From NCBI GenBank assembly GCA_002747015.1, contig NVXI01000008.1, forward strand, positions 43,796 through 76,661: DNA of 32,866 nt, read 5' to 3'. Of this stretch, positions 8,678 to 16,489 are shown piece after piece. Both the position numbers and the translations under genes were made by a program. Position 1 is the first letter of the stretch. Each line of letters starts with the position of its first letter. Below the pieces are notes generated by a model. The model did not search any database and was not told the origin of the DNA. It saw nothing but the letters and a program-made list of their open reading frames with translations. Origin of the DNA: Zetaproteobacteria bacterium. Lineage in GTDB: Bacteria; Pseudomonadota; Alphaproteobacteria; Micavibrionales; Micavibrionaceae.

Positions 8678-8974
8678 ATGGATGTTGTTATATCGCCAGA
8701 ATTACCGCAAGCCTTACGGCTTATTATTGCGCTTTGTATTGTCTTTTTGATTATGGGCGGGCTTGCATTGGCCTTAAAAAAGCTTGGTCTAACCACAGAC
8801 AGTACGATCAAAAGCGGCGATAAAAGACGATTGAAAATTGTCGAGTCGATTCCCCTTGATGCACGCAGGCGCCTGACGATCGTTAAATGTGACGACAAAG
8901 AACATCTGGTGATCCTTGGCGCAAACAGCGAGATAGTTATCGATACAGATATACCATCTGTGGATGGTTCATAA
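8678..8974 (+). CDS. fliO: Flagellar export assembly protein FliO
   Basis: A 98-residue protein with one membrane helix (about 13-34) and a cytoplasmic domain containing the FliO pattern RRLKIVESIPLDARRRLTIV (about 50-69) followed by HLVILG. FliO helps assemble the FliPQR gate by stabilising FliP. It is compact, with no periplasmic domain. It begins two bases after flhX and precedes fliP by 53 bases, a usual order. Confidence 0.9.
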   Translation: MDVVISPELPQALRLIIALCIVFLIMGGLALALKKLGLTTDSTIKSGDKRRLKIVESIPLDARRRLTIVKCDDKEHLVILGANSEIVIDTDIPSVDGS

Positions 8975-9027
8975 AATTCCGTTTCTAGGTCTTAAGCTCT
9001 GCCCTCCTCCTGCGCTATGATAATGAC

Positions 9028-9798
9028 ATGCGTAATAAAATATTCACTAAAGCATCACTTGGCCTTGCGACAGTTTTTCTAGTCGCCCTATTCGCACACC
9101 CTGCGATCGCACAAAACATATCAATCGACCTTGGCGCAGGTAGTGATGGCACGGTAACCGGTCGCATCGTACAGATGGTTGCCTTAATGACGGTTTTGTC
9201 ATTGGCACCGTCAATCTTGATTATGATGACGTCCTTCACACGAATCGTTGTCGTCTTATCCTTCTTACGTACAGCCATCGGCATACAACAAACACCGCCA
9301 AATACAGTTATGGTATCACTTGCCCTCTTCCTCACGTTTTTCATTATGGCGCCCACATTTCAATCCGCTTATGACGAGGGTATCGCGCCACTGGTCAATG
9401 AAGAAATTGACGAAATACAAGCGTTTGAGCGTACAACACTGCCCTTTAAACGCTTTATGCTGAAACATGTACGTGATGATGATCTGGAGCTGTTTGTGGA
9501 GCTAAGCGATACTGGTAGCTATGACCAGGCTCTTGATATTCCACTACAAATTGTTATTCCGTCCTTTATGATATCGGAATTACGCCGTGCCTTTGAAATC
9601 GGGTTTATGCTGTTCCTGCCCTTCTTGATTATTGATCTGGTGACAGCATCAATTTTGATGTCGATGGGTATGATGATGTTGCCCCCCGTTACCGTGTCCC
9701 TACCATTCAAAATCATGTTCTTTGTACTGGTCGATGGCTGGCACCTAATCTCCGGCTCCCTCATTCAGAGCTTCACCACGGTCAGTGGCGGCGGCTAG
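9028..9798 (+). CDS. fliP: Flagellar export gate protein FliP
   Basis: A 256-residue membrane protein forming the export pore with FliQ and FliR. A signal peptide (cleavage near AHPAIA, residue 28) precedes the family's first helix and the signature MTSFTRIVVVLSFLRTAIG. A periplasmic loop and a C-terminal helix pair containing PFLIIDLVTASILMSMGMMM (about 194-213) follow, then LVDGWHLISGSLIQSF. The ending TTVSGGG parallels the FliQ and FliR tails although no gene follows closely. Two other ATGs just upstream are out of frame; no strong ribosome site is visible. Confidence 0.97.
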   Translation: MRNKIFTKASLGLATVFLVALFAHPAIAQNISIDLGAGSDGTVTGRIVQMVALMTVLSLAPSILIMMTSFTRIVVVLSFLRTAIGIQQTPPNTVMVSLALFLTFFIMAPTFQSAYDEGIAPLVNEEIDEIQAFERTTLPFKRFMLKHVRDDDLELFVELSDTGSYDQALDIPLQIVIPSFMISELRRAFEIGFMLFLPFLIIDLVTASILMSMGMMMLPPVTVSLPFKIMFFVLVDGWHLISGSLIQSFTTVSGGG

Positions 9799-9848
9799 CC
9801 TCTGATAGCTATAACTATGAAATTTAATGTTATGGGGTCATATTAATT

Positions 9849-10202
9849 ATGAAAAAATGCTATTCAGCAAAGCTATTATTCCAATTCAGAGTCGTTATAA
9901 ATAATGATTCTGAGGGGAAAAGGCTTTGTGAGGAAAGAATTATTGTTTTCTATTGTGAAACCCCTGAACTTGCCTTTATTGAAATCAATAAGAGAGGTAA
10001 GAAATAGGAGTTTGATTATATTAACAATGATGGAAATCCAGTCTTTTTTGAATTTATTGGAATTCAGGATTTATTAGAATTAGGTACAGAAACGGAAGAA
10101 GATGAAGTTTGGTATGACATCAAAGAATATTTAACTCCTATGGAACGTAAAAATAAACTTATACCTAATAAAGATGAATTATCAGTGTTTAAGGTAAAAT
10201 AA
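9849..10202 (+). pseudogene. DUF4288-family gene interrupted by an amber codon
   Basis: A reading frame of 117 codons runs from ATG 9849 to TAA 10200-10202 with a single internal TAG at 10005-10007 (codon 53). The conceptual product opens with KKCYSAKLLFQFRVV, continues with EERIIVFYCETPELAF, and after the TAG runs through YINNDGNPVFFEFIGIQDLL, EVWYDIKEYLTPMERKNKLI. That is the layout I know for DUF4288 proteins, including the YSAKLLF opening and the PMER-LIP tail. Reading frame and family pattern resume at once after TAG, so a single point mutation (for example CAG to TAG), suppression, or a sequence error would all fit. The stretch is visibly more AT-rich than its neighbours and lies alone between fliP and the TPR gene, suggesting later insertion. 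The family's function is unknown to me. Confidence 0.75.
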
Positions 10203-10221
10203 CATAAACCTAATTATTTTA

Positions 10222-10231
10222 CCCCCCCCCC
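10222..10231. repeat. Homopolymeric C10 tract
   Basis: Ten consecutive C bases in the gap between the DUF4288 remnant and the 3' end of the TPR gene. It is followed by an imperfect hairpin (TGTAGGAC / GTCTACA, one bulge, loop TTTTTTC, 10235-10256). It is outside coding sequence, so length changes would not shift a frame; it might be an unstable or misassembled site. Confidence 0.5.
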
Positions 10232-10310
10232 TCTGTAGGACTTTTTTCGTCTACAACTTTAATCTCGAAATAGACAAGCTCTTATACGTTAGAATACACA
10301 ATGAGGAAGC

Positions 10311-13300
10311 CTACGGGCGGGCGGCGCGGTAGCTGTCTAGGAAATCTTTAAACAGATCAACCTCTGATACAACAGACAACAAAGTCTCCCGATCTGCCAA
10401 TGCGCTACTACTGCGGCGGCGGGTAATGACCTCGAACTGATGCGCCTTATGGGTTTGAATCATCAAGTCACTGTATTTCGCACGCATATTCCCTAGGGCA
10501 ATACGATCATTAGACAAGCTAAGTGCAATGGCGCGGTTAAGGACCAAATCCGACTGTTCCTGCGTAAGTGGTCTGGTCATTGAAATATTTTCATCCTGCA
10601 AAACCACGCCTAAAGCCTCGGCGGCTTCATCCCAATAACCGGCCTGCCACGCAATATCGGCCTTTAGGCGGCTTACAGCCTTGCTCGTCTCCATTTTCTT
10701 CAATAACGATAATGCCTTATCAAATTGTTTGTTTTGCGAATATGCCCTGATTCTCAGTAAAGCTATTTCCCCCTTTTGTTGTTCCTTTTCCGGCGTGTCT
10801 GACAGAAAATGGAGCGTATCCGTTGCTTGCCCAAGAGCGTCCATCGCCTTTTGAGGGTCTTTGTTTATCAACTCAATCGCTGCCAAGCGGATCGCCACGC
10901 GTAATTTATCTTTCCCCTTCAACCTATGTACCACTTGATGACGCAAATATTTTGTTGCGCGCCCCAGAAGACCGGCACGTACTAAATGCTCTGCCAAATT
11001 CTGGATAAGGGTATCCCCTCTCGTTCCAACGGGTGTTAGCTCACTAAATGTTTCATACAGAGAGACAGCATCCACGGCAGATATTGTTTTAAGATCCTCA
11101 CCAAGAAATAAATCAGTGAATGTTTTGCCCATATAGTTGGCAATGCGTTGCCCCAATGCAGTATTCCCCGCAATAGAAGCCGCATCACGCATGATTGACA
11201 ACCCTTTTATGAATTCCTTATCTTTGAAATAAGCATCGCCAAGCCAATAATTTACTTGTGCTTCCAGTTCATCCCCACGCCACGCGTACCTTAAGCGTTC
11301 CAACCGATCAATCGCTTCACTATTGTTAATTTCACCTTCACTTGCCAACAAAATTGTTAGAGCCAAGCCAGCCTTTGTACGATAAAGATCATCTTTATCT
11401 TTTGTCAGTTTCTTCCATATTTTTTTAGTTTTATCCTTTTGGTTTTTCTGCCTATATGCCTCGCCACGCAAGTATTTCAACGATGCGACCATCGGATCTA
11501 TCATATCGGATTTATTTTTCTCTACCAGAGCTAGAAGCTCCTCTGCCGCTTTAACATTACCATCACGCAAATTAACCTCTGCTAAAACCAAGGCCAAGCG
11601 ATGTCCAATATTGTTTGGGTAGTCATATAAGGGATCATAATGATCAGGCAATGTTTTTGCCGCCTGCTGCCAATCACCAAGATCGGCCAACACAAAGGAT
11701 TTCCAGTATTTGACTTCCTCTTCATCCTCTAATTCCTTAAATAGAAAATCCTCTAACGCCGCATCACTTTTCCAGTCCAAAGCCTTAGCCACACCGCGCA
11801 AAGCCACAAATTCAGCACTCTCATGCAGGCCAGGTAATTCATTACCTGCATAATGCAAATACCCCAAAGCCTCTGCTCCAAGACCATGAGAAAGGAACAT
11901 TTTTCCAAGTGCCAATAAATCCTCTATGCGTCTAGAATCCGATTTCCCCTTCATACCGGAGAGCAATATATGTTCATTGTGCCCAAGATTACGTGCACTA
12001 CCCAATTGCCAATCTTTAAAACGGAAGAAATTCTCTACGTGCTCTTTGGAGCCATTGTTTTTTAAGGTTTGAGAGATCGCTTCACTTTTAAGCCGCTCCG
12101 AAAATATACGTGCTTCATCTGTATCATTACCAGAGGCAAGACGAAGCCCTGATGACCTATAAACCTCCACACCTGCTTCTGTAACTTTAACATGCAGATC
12201 ATCAACTTTTGGCCGAATAATCATCCCAACCGATGATTTTAGCACGTCAAAATCAATATAGGATAACGCCTCACCTGAGAATTGCTTGGCATCATCAACC
12301 AGAACAACTTTTAGCATCTCTCCAGTTATGGGATCAGATAAATCAATAATATCATGAGCACCTTTCAAGGACCAAATAAGTTTTTCTCCATGAAAATTCG
12401 GTGAATTCTCTGTAAACCGAACCGGTTGAATAGACGGCCTTTCCTTCACCTTCTCCCCAATAATCACATCCCAAATCAACCCACCACCCTTGGCTTTTAT
12501 GCGCAAAGGCGTTTCAGGCATTCTCATATGATAGGATGTAGAATTTTCCATTGACATTGGTAGGAGGGGTGAAAAAATTTCAGGCGTTGAACTGCTGAAT
12601 CCCGGAACAACATAAGACGCCCCCCCTCCCATCACCAGCCATAATTCTCCGTAATTTTCAAACACAGCAATATCTATACTTTTCGTTGAACGTAGAGAAA
12701 TAACGTGGTGTTCATCTTTTACAGCACTGGATAATTTTTTATGAGCGGCAGAGAGTGCTTTCTGATTTTCATTTACGGCATGGCGATTTTGAGTGTTTTC
12801 TTTGGTTTTCTTATCACTATTCTGATCCTCTTTATCCAGTGCTTTCTTTTCTGGTAGTTTCTCTGGTACCAGAACAAAAGCAGGAGGCGTTGCAGAAAGT
12901 TTTTTACCCACCGGAGGCGGCATTTTTTCCTTTGAATGAGGTGCCTTAACTTTCTTTACCACAACGGTTTCAAAATGCGTCTCAGTTTTCTTCTGTGCTT
13001 CTACCGAGGCGGTTTCAAAAGATTTGGCCTCCTTGGGGTCACTTGGATCATAGATATCCAAAACAACGCGTTTACCAATTCTAAAATCTCTTACCTTACT
13101 GCTTTCAGGCACGCGCAAGGATAACGTTAACGGGTCTGTTGAGATAACCTTTACCGCAGAAACATTATCCAACACAGAGAAATCAGCATGTGAAAGATCA
13201 GTTTTTGCCGGATGACCAAATTTAATAATCAAGATACCATCGCCGGATGTATCAAGTGAATACGAAACCGTTTGCGTCCATCCAAATGTGATCCGTGAAT

Positions 13301-13406
13301 AGCCATCACGCGCCCCTGTGCGCAAAGGAACATTATCCTGAGCATATGAAGGGGCGGTGATTAAAGAACACAAAAACAAAGACGTAAGAAAGAAGTATCT
13401 TTTCAT
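10311..13406 (-). CDS. Large periplasmic TPR protein in the motor operon
   Basis: A 1031-residue protein with a signal peptide (cleavage near APSYA, residue 22). Residues about 26-135 look like a beta-rich, AMIN-like domain (TGARDGYSRITFGW). A Lys/Glu/Pro-rich linker covers about 135-235, another beta-rich region runs to about 420, and from about 470 to the end the sequence is helical with repeated tetratricopeptide-like units (for example ALGYLHYAGNELPGLHESAE, YWLGDAYFKDKEFIKGLSIM). No enzyme motif is visible. It follows motB by 59 bases on the same strand, so a motor-associated periplasmic scaffold is a reasonable inference, comparable in position to MotC/MotK-type proteins, but direct homology to those was not shown. 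No good ribosome site was seen. Confidence 0.75.
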   Translation of the reverse strand: MKRYFFLTSLFLCSLITAPSYAQDNVPLRTGARDGYSRITFGWTQTVSYSLDTSGDGILIIKFGHPAKTDLSHADFSVLDNVSAVKVISTDPLTLSLRVPESSKVRDFRIGKRVVLDIYDPSDPKEAKSFETASVEAQKKTETHFETVVVKKVKAPHSKEKMPPPVGKKLSATPPAFVLVPEKLPEKKALDKEDQNSDKKTKENTQNRHAVNENQKALSAAHKKLSSAVKDEHHVISLRSTKSIDIAVFENYGELWLVMGGGASYVVPGFSSSTPEIFSPLLPMSMENSTSYHMRMPETPLRIKAKGGGLIWDVIIGEKVKERPSIQPVRFTENSPNFHGEKLIWSLKGAHDIIDLSDPITGEMLKVVLVDDAKQFSGEALSYIDFDVLKSSVGMIIRPKVDDLHVKVTEAGVEVYRSSGLRLASGNDTDEARIFSERLKSEAISQTLKNNGSKEHVENFFRFKDWQLGSARNLGHNEHILLSGMKGKSDSRRIEDLLALGKMFLSHGLGAEALGYLHYAGNELPGLHESAEFVALRGVAKALDWKSDAALEDFLFKELEDEEEVKYWKSFVLADLGDWQQAAKTLPDHYDPLYDYPNNIGHRLALVLAEVNLRDGNVKAAEELLALVEKNKSDMIDPMVASLKYLRGEAYRQKNQKDKTKKIWKKLTKDKDDLYRTKAGLALTILLASEGEINNSEAIDRLERLRYAWRGDELEAQVNYWLGDAYFKDKEFIKGLSIMRDAASIAGNTALGQRIANYMGKTFTDLFLGEDLKTISAVDAVSLYETFSELTPVGTRGDTLIQNLAEHLVRAGLLGRATKYLRHQVVHRLKGKDKLRVAIRLAAIELINKDPQKAMDALGQATDTLHFLSDTPEKEQQKGEIALLRIRAYSQNKQFDKALSLLKKMETSKAVSRLKADIAWQAGYWDEAAEALGVVLQDENISMTRPLTQEQSDLVLNRAIALSLSNDRIALGNMRAKYSDLMIQTHKAHQFEVITRRRSSSALADRETLLSVVSEVDLFKDFLDSYRAARP

Positions 13407-13465
13407 GATTTAAGAATGCCATAGCCAAAGCGATAAGTCACGCTCTGCAATGTTATTATCCGGCT

Positions 13466-14341
13466 CTAATGCAAACCATAAAATTTTGTACGTACACCAT
13501 CATCATTCATCAAGATAATATCCACGCGCCGAGAAAGATTATAACGCTCCTCTTCTGGCGCATCTTCAGACATTTCATCAAAACGCGCACTGGATAACCC
13601 ACGAATTGTTATATCACGTGTATACCCAACATCCTTTAATATGGATGAAACAGAAGCACTGCGCGCCAAGGAAAGTTCCCAATTTGTACGATATATTCCG
13701 TTTGTTCCCGTGATTGGCCTAGGGTCTGTATGACCTGCGATTTCGATACGATTCTTAACACGCGTAAGTGCACCGCCCAATGAAAACAGAACTTTTTTAC
13801 CTTCCAGATTAATCTGCGCACTGCCGCTTTTAAATAAAAGATCCGAAGGTAGAGAAATGATCAAACGCTTGTCATTTTCAAACACAATAACATTCTCGAT
13901 CCCATTGGCCTTCAGCAAATTTTCAACCAACGCCATTAAATAGCTCAAAGACAAGGCGCGGGATGTATCAATCCTGTCGATATTGATCGCATCTTGCGAT
14001 CCGGCATTATGGGGTTTTGGGTCGCTGTAACTAAATTTACTACTGAAAGAATTAGCAATTTCCTCCCATTTCCCCTCTTCAGGAACAGACATGGCATAGA
14101 GCAAAACAAAAAATGTCAGCATCAAAGCCATAACATCCGTAAAGGTAATCAACCACAAGGGCACAGTTTGCACAGCATCGCTTTTCCTAGATATAATCGA
14201 CGTGTACTCAGAGTTATTTTGCGTATCACTACTAGATGTTGGGGAGGTCTCGGCCTCCTCCATTGTCTTTCCATCCATATCATCATTAACGTCAGCGGCA
14301 TTTGAATTTAAATCAGGAATATCATTATGATCATCAACCAT
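13466..14341 (-). CDS. motB: Flagellar stator protein MotB
   Basis: A 291-residue stator subunit. After an acidic cytoplasmic N-terminus of about 60 residues comes the single membrane helix PLWLITFTDVMALMLTFFVL (61-80) with the ion-carrying Asp69. The C-terminal OmpA-like peptidoglycan-binding domain contains LLFKSGSAQINLEGKKVL and IEIAGHTDPRPI, with NWELSLARSASVSSIL after it. Its ATG overlaps the stop of the upstream MotB-like gene by one base (TAATG), so the two are translationally coupled. The partner MotA is not in this window. Confidence 0.93.
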   Translation of the reverse strand: MVDDHNDIPDLNSNAADVNDDMDGKTMEEAETSPTSSSDTQNNSEYTSIISRKSDAVQTVPLWLITFTDVMALMLTFFVLLYAMSVPEEGKWEEIANSFSSKFSYSDPKPHNAGSQDAINIDRIDTSRALSLSYLMALVENLLKANGIENVIVFENDKRLIISLPSDLLFKSGSAQINLEGKKVLFSLGGALTRVKNRIEIAGHTDPRPITGTNGIYRTNWELSLARSASVSSILKDVGYTRDITIRGLSSARFDEMSEDAPEEERYNLSRRVDIILMNDDGVRTKFYGLH

Positions 14342-15045
14342 TACAACGCTCCGCTCTTGCGCTTTTTGTTGCTAATTTCAGCAAGCATATTGAAGGGTCT
14401 ATAACGGTAAAAATATAAATCAATAAACCCAACATCCCCTTTTGCGACACCCGCGCTGATCATTTTTTTGGGAAGACCTGCGCGTTCCAAAATTTCAGCA
14501 AAACCACTCACATGCTTTAAATTATGCATAAATTCATCAGGATAATTTTTTTGAAACACAGCAGGATCTTTAGGAAGATTTAAAATCATATCTATGCGAT
14601 AGGTCTGCCCCTTTTCCTGAGAACGCAAAATCGAAATCATCGAAAGGATAAAAGAGCCCCGTTCGCCCATAGACACGTCATCATACCCAACGCCTGATAC
14701 ATCAATTGCATTTTCGAACGCCTCAACATCTGCACGCACGTGCATCACCGTCCCTAAACGATTTCGCGTTGCCTGAAACCCAGAGATATGCGCACTAAAC
14801 AGACCTTCTAAAACCTCTAATGCATCCCCTTCACCTAATGCAACACGCGGCGTTTCTTCGTCTGCTACATTTTCTGCTGTTTCAAGAATCTGACTAGAAA
14901 AAGCCATTGAGAGAGAGCTCAGCACTGGTGTTGCCTTGGATTCATCAAAGCCTGACACAGCATTCATAACAATGAAGAATGACAGCAGCATCAAAAACAA
15001 GGCTAAAGAAAGATATTGATTTGCCATAACGTCAAAATATTCCAT
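14341..15045 (-). CDS. MotB-like membrane protein without OmpA domain
   Basis: About 234 residues. A single N-terminal helix, NQYLSLALFLMLLSFFIVMN, is followed by GFDESKATPVLSSLSMAFSS, which resembles the plug-proximal part of MotB-type proteins. The helix has no Asp and the C-terminus lacks the OmpA signature, so it is unlikely to conduct ions or bind peptidoglycan as MotB does. The rest (IDMILNLPKD, GLPKKMISAGVAKGDVGFID) has the alpha-beta feel of an OmpA-like fold worn down. It is coupled to motB. The start is uncertain: ATG 15045 (used) and ATG 15027 both lack a clear ribosome site; a TTG at 15075 would extend it. A TATAAT (minus, 15058-15063) sits 12 bases before the chosen ATG, hinting at a near-leaderless transcript. 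Confidence 0.75.
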   Translation of the reverse strand: MEYFDVMANQYLSLALFLMLLSFFIVMNAVSGFDESKATPVLSSLSMAFSSQILETAENVADEETPRVALGEGDALEVLEGLFSAHISGFQATRNRLGTVMHVRADVEAFENAIDVSGVGYDDVSMGERGSFILSMISILRSQEKGQTYRIDMILNLPKDPAVFQKNYPDEFMHNLKHVSGFAEILERAGLPKKMISAGVAKGDVGFIDLYFYRYRPFNMLAEISNKKRKSGAL

Positions 15046-15074
15046 TTCAATACGAGTATTATACCTTAAAAACA

Positions 15075-15102
15075 AACAAAAAGCGATAGGACAACCTACC
15101 GC
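15075..15102 (-). terminator. Intrinsic terminator after cheZ
   Basis: On the minus strand GCGGTAGG-TTGT-CCTATCGC (one G-T pair), extendable by AA/TT, followed by TTTTTGTTTG. It lies 25 bases past the cheZ stop and before the MotB-like gene, so it separates the cheYZ transcript from the motB operon. The opposite strand also shows TTTT after the stem, so weak bidirectional action is possible. Confidence 0.75.
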
Positions 15103-15127
15103 TTTTATAAGCCAAGAAATAAATATC

Positions 15128-15742
15128 CTACTCAGAAACGCCGTCCAACTCTGCCATCAGTTTATCGATATCCTCTTGTGATATAGCCTTACTGGCCAAT
15201 TGTGGACCATTCATAAGCGCGTCATCGCCCTCTCTTGTATCCTCAGGAAGAATATCTGCCGTTTTAACACCTAAGGCACAGACCAACTTATCAATCTTTT
15301 CTTCAATATCTCTGAATGTTTTAACGACCTTTGAAACACGCTGCCCAGTAATATCTTGAAAGGAACATGCTTCAAAAATTTTCATCACTTCTGCGGTGAT
15401 GGCATCGGCTTGTTCACCGCCAACTTCACCCGCACGTTCTTGAATAACATCACAGCAGTCCATAATTGTTCCTGTGGCCTCGGATGTTGCATCAATAATC
15501 GCATCAAGTTCATCCGTTGCCCCTGGAATATGCTCTCCCGTAATATCAGTTGGACGAGCCATACCTAAGTCTATACGCGTCTCCTCAATAACAAGTAGCA
15601 AATCTCTAAGTTCAGTCATAATTTCCGTTAATGAAACTTTTTCATCTTGCTCCACTTTACTCACAACCGATGATATTAGAGCAACAATACGATCTTTCTT
15701 GCCTCCAACTACAGTGGTCTTTTTTACAGATACATCAGACAT
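15128..15742 (-). CDS. cheZ: Chemotaxis phosphatase CheZ
   Basis: A 204-residue, mainly helical protein that dephosphorylates CheY-P. The active-site motif FEACSFQDITGQRVSKVV is present, with Asp130 and the catalytic Gln134 corresponding to E. coli Asp143 and Gln147. The C-terminal segment ISQEDIDKLMAELDG matches in type the CheY-P binding tail of CheZ and the N-terminal motif of FliM. GGGGG precedes the ATG by 5 bases. It follows cheY by 37 bases and ends before a clear terminator. Confidence 0.93.
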   Translation of the reverse strand: MSDVSVKKTTVVGGKKDRIVALISSVVSKVEQDEKVSLTEIMTELRDLLLVIEETRIDLGMARPTDITGEHIPGATDELDAIIDATSEATGTIMDCCDVIQERAGEVGGEQADAITAEVMKIFEACSFQDITGQRVSKVVKTFRDIEEKIDKLVCALGVKTADILPEDTREGDDALMNGPQLASKAISQEDIDKLMAELDGVSE

Positions 15743-15779
15743 TTACGCCCCCTTAACTCATGATAATACAATATAATTA

Positions 15780-16169
15780 CTAAAATTCACCCAAAACTGA
15801 GGTAATTTTCATTTTCAATGTTTCTGCATTAAACGGCTTCACAATATAATTATTAACACCTGCTTGTTTTGCTGCAATCACATTCTCAGTTTTGCTTTCC
15901 GCGGTAATCATAATGAACGGTACTGTTTTAAACTTTTCTTCCGAAGCACGGATCTTCTTCAAAAATTCAAAACCGCTCATCGGTTCCATATTCCAATCAG
16001 AAATGACAAGTCCGTAATTCTTGATCTTAATTTTTTCAAAAGCCATCGTACCATCCGTGGCTTCATCAATATTATTAAAACCAAGCTGTTTGAGAAGGTT
16101 CTTAATAATTCTTAGCATTGTTGTATAATCATCGACAATCAAGACATTCATATTCACATCTACAGCCAC
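15780..16169 (-). CDS. cheY: Chemotaxis response regulator CheY
   Basis: A 129-residue single-domain receiver. The acidic pair Asp13/Asp14, phospho-acceptor Asp58 (ISDWNMEPMSG), Thr89 and Lys111 (YIVKPF) are all present, and SDWNM is typical of motor-binding CheY. The start is a GTG at 16169 because AAGGAG lies six bases upstream; the ATG at 16151 would leave that site too far away. It forms a pair with cheZ and should bind the FliM N-terminus encoded at 20986. Confidence 0.95.
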   Translation of the reverse strand: MAVDVNMNVLIVDDYTTMLRIIKNLLKQLGFNNIDEATDGTMAFEKIKIKNYGLVISDWNMEPMSGFEFLKKIRASEEKFKTVPFIMITAESKTENVIAAKQAGVNNYIVKPFNAETLKMKITSVLGEF

Positions 16170-16489
16170 GTTATTCTCCTTATCATTCTAACGAATAAAT
16201 TATTATATATATAAACTCAAGAAACAGATACAAGGCATAATTCTTACCCTATTGCATTTGCACAATAAAGCATTATGAGCATAAATAGTTAAGACATCGT
16301 AACTACACGATCAAAAGAATAATGCGCCCTGCGTTAGTATAATATACGAACAACCAACAAATAAAAGGATAAAGACTTCCTCTTTTCAAATACTATCAAA
16401 AATCACGGGGAAACATACACAAGTACTTCAATAAAATGCCAAAAATAAAACAGAGTGCTTACGTGTCTCTACATTATCATAAAGATTTA
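16170..16489. other. 320-base gap between the Enzyme I-like gene and cheY
   Basis: AT-rich and without a supportable gene. The cheY promoter should be here; the minus strand offers only A/T-rich candidates near 16190-16225 (for example TTGTAT-N18-TATATA). A partial sigma-54-like string (TGGCATTTTATTGAA, minus, near 16425-16440) lacks the essential GC. No strong terminator was seen after the Enzyme I-like gene. No RNA gene was recognised. Confidence 0.5.

Noticed and set aside
10235..10256. Hairpin TGTAGGAC/GTCTACA next to the C10 tract as a terminator
   Set aside because: The stem is bulged and no T-run follows on either strand in the right place.
16425..16440. Sigma-54-like string TGGCATTTTATTGAA upstream of cheY (minus strand)
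   Set aside because: The essential GC of the -12 half is replaced by AA at the required spacing.
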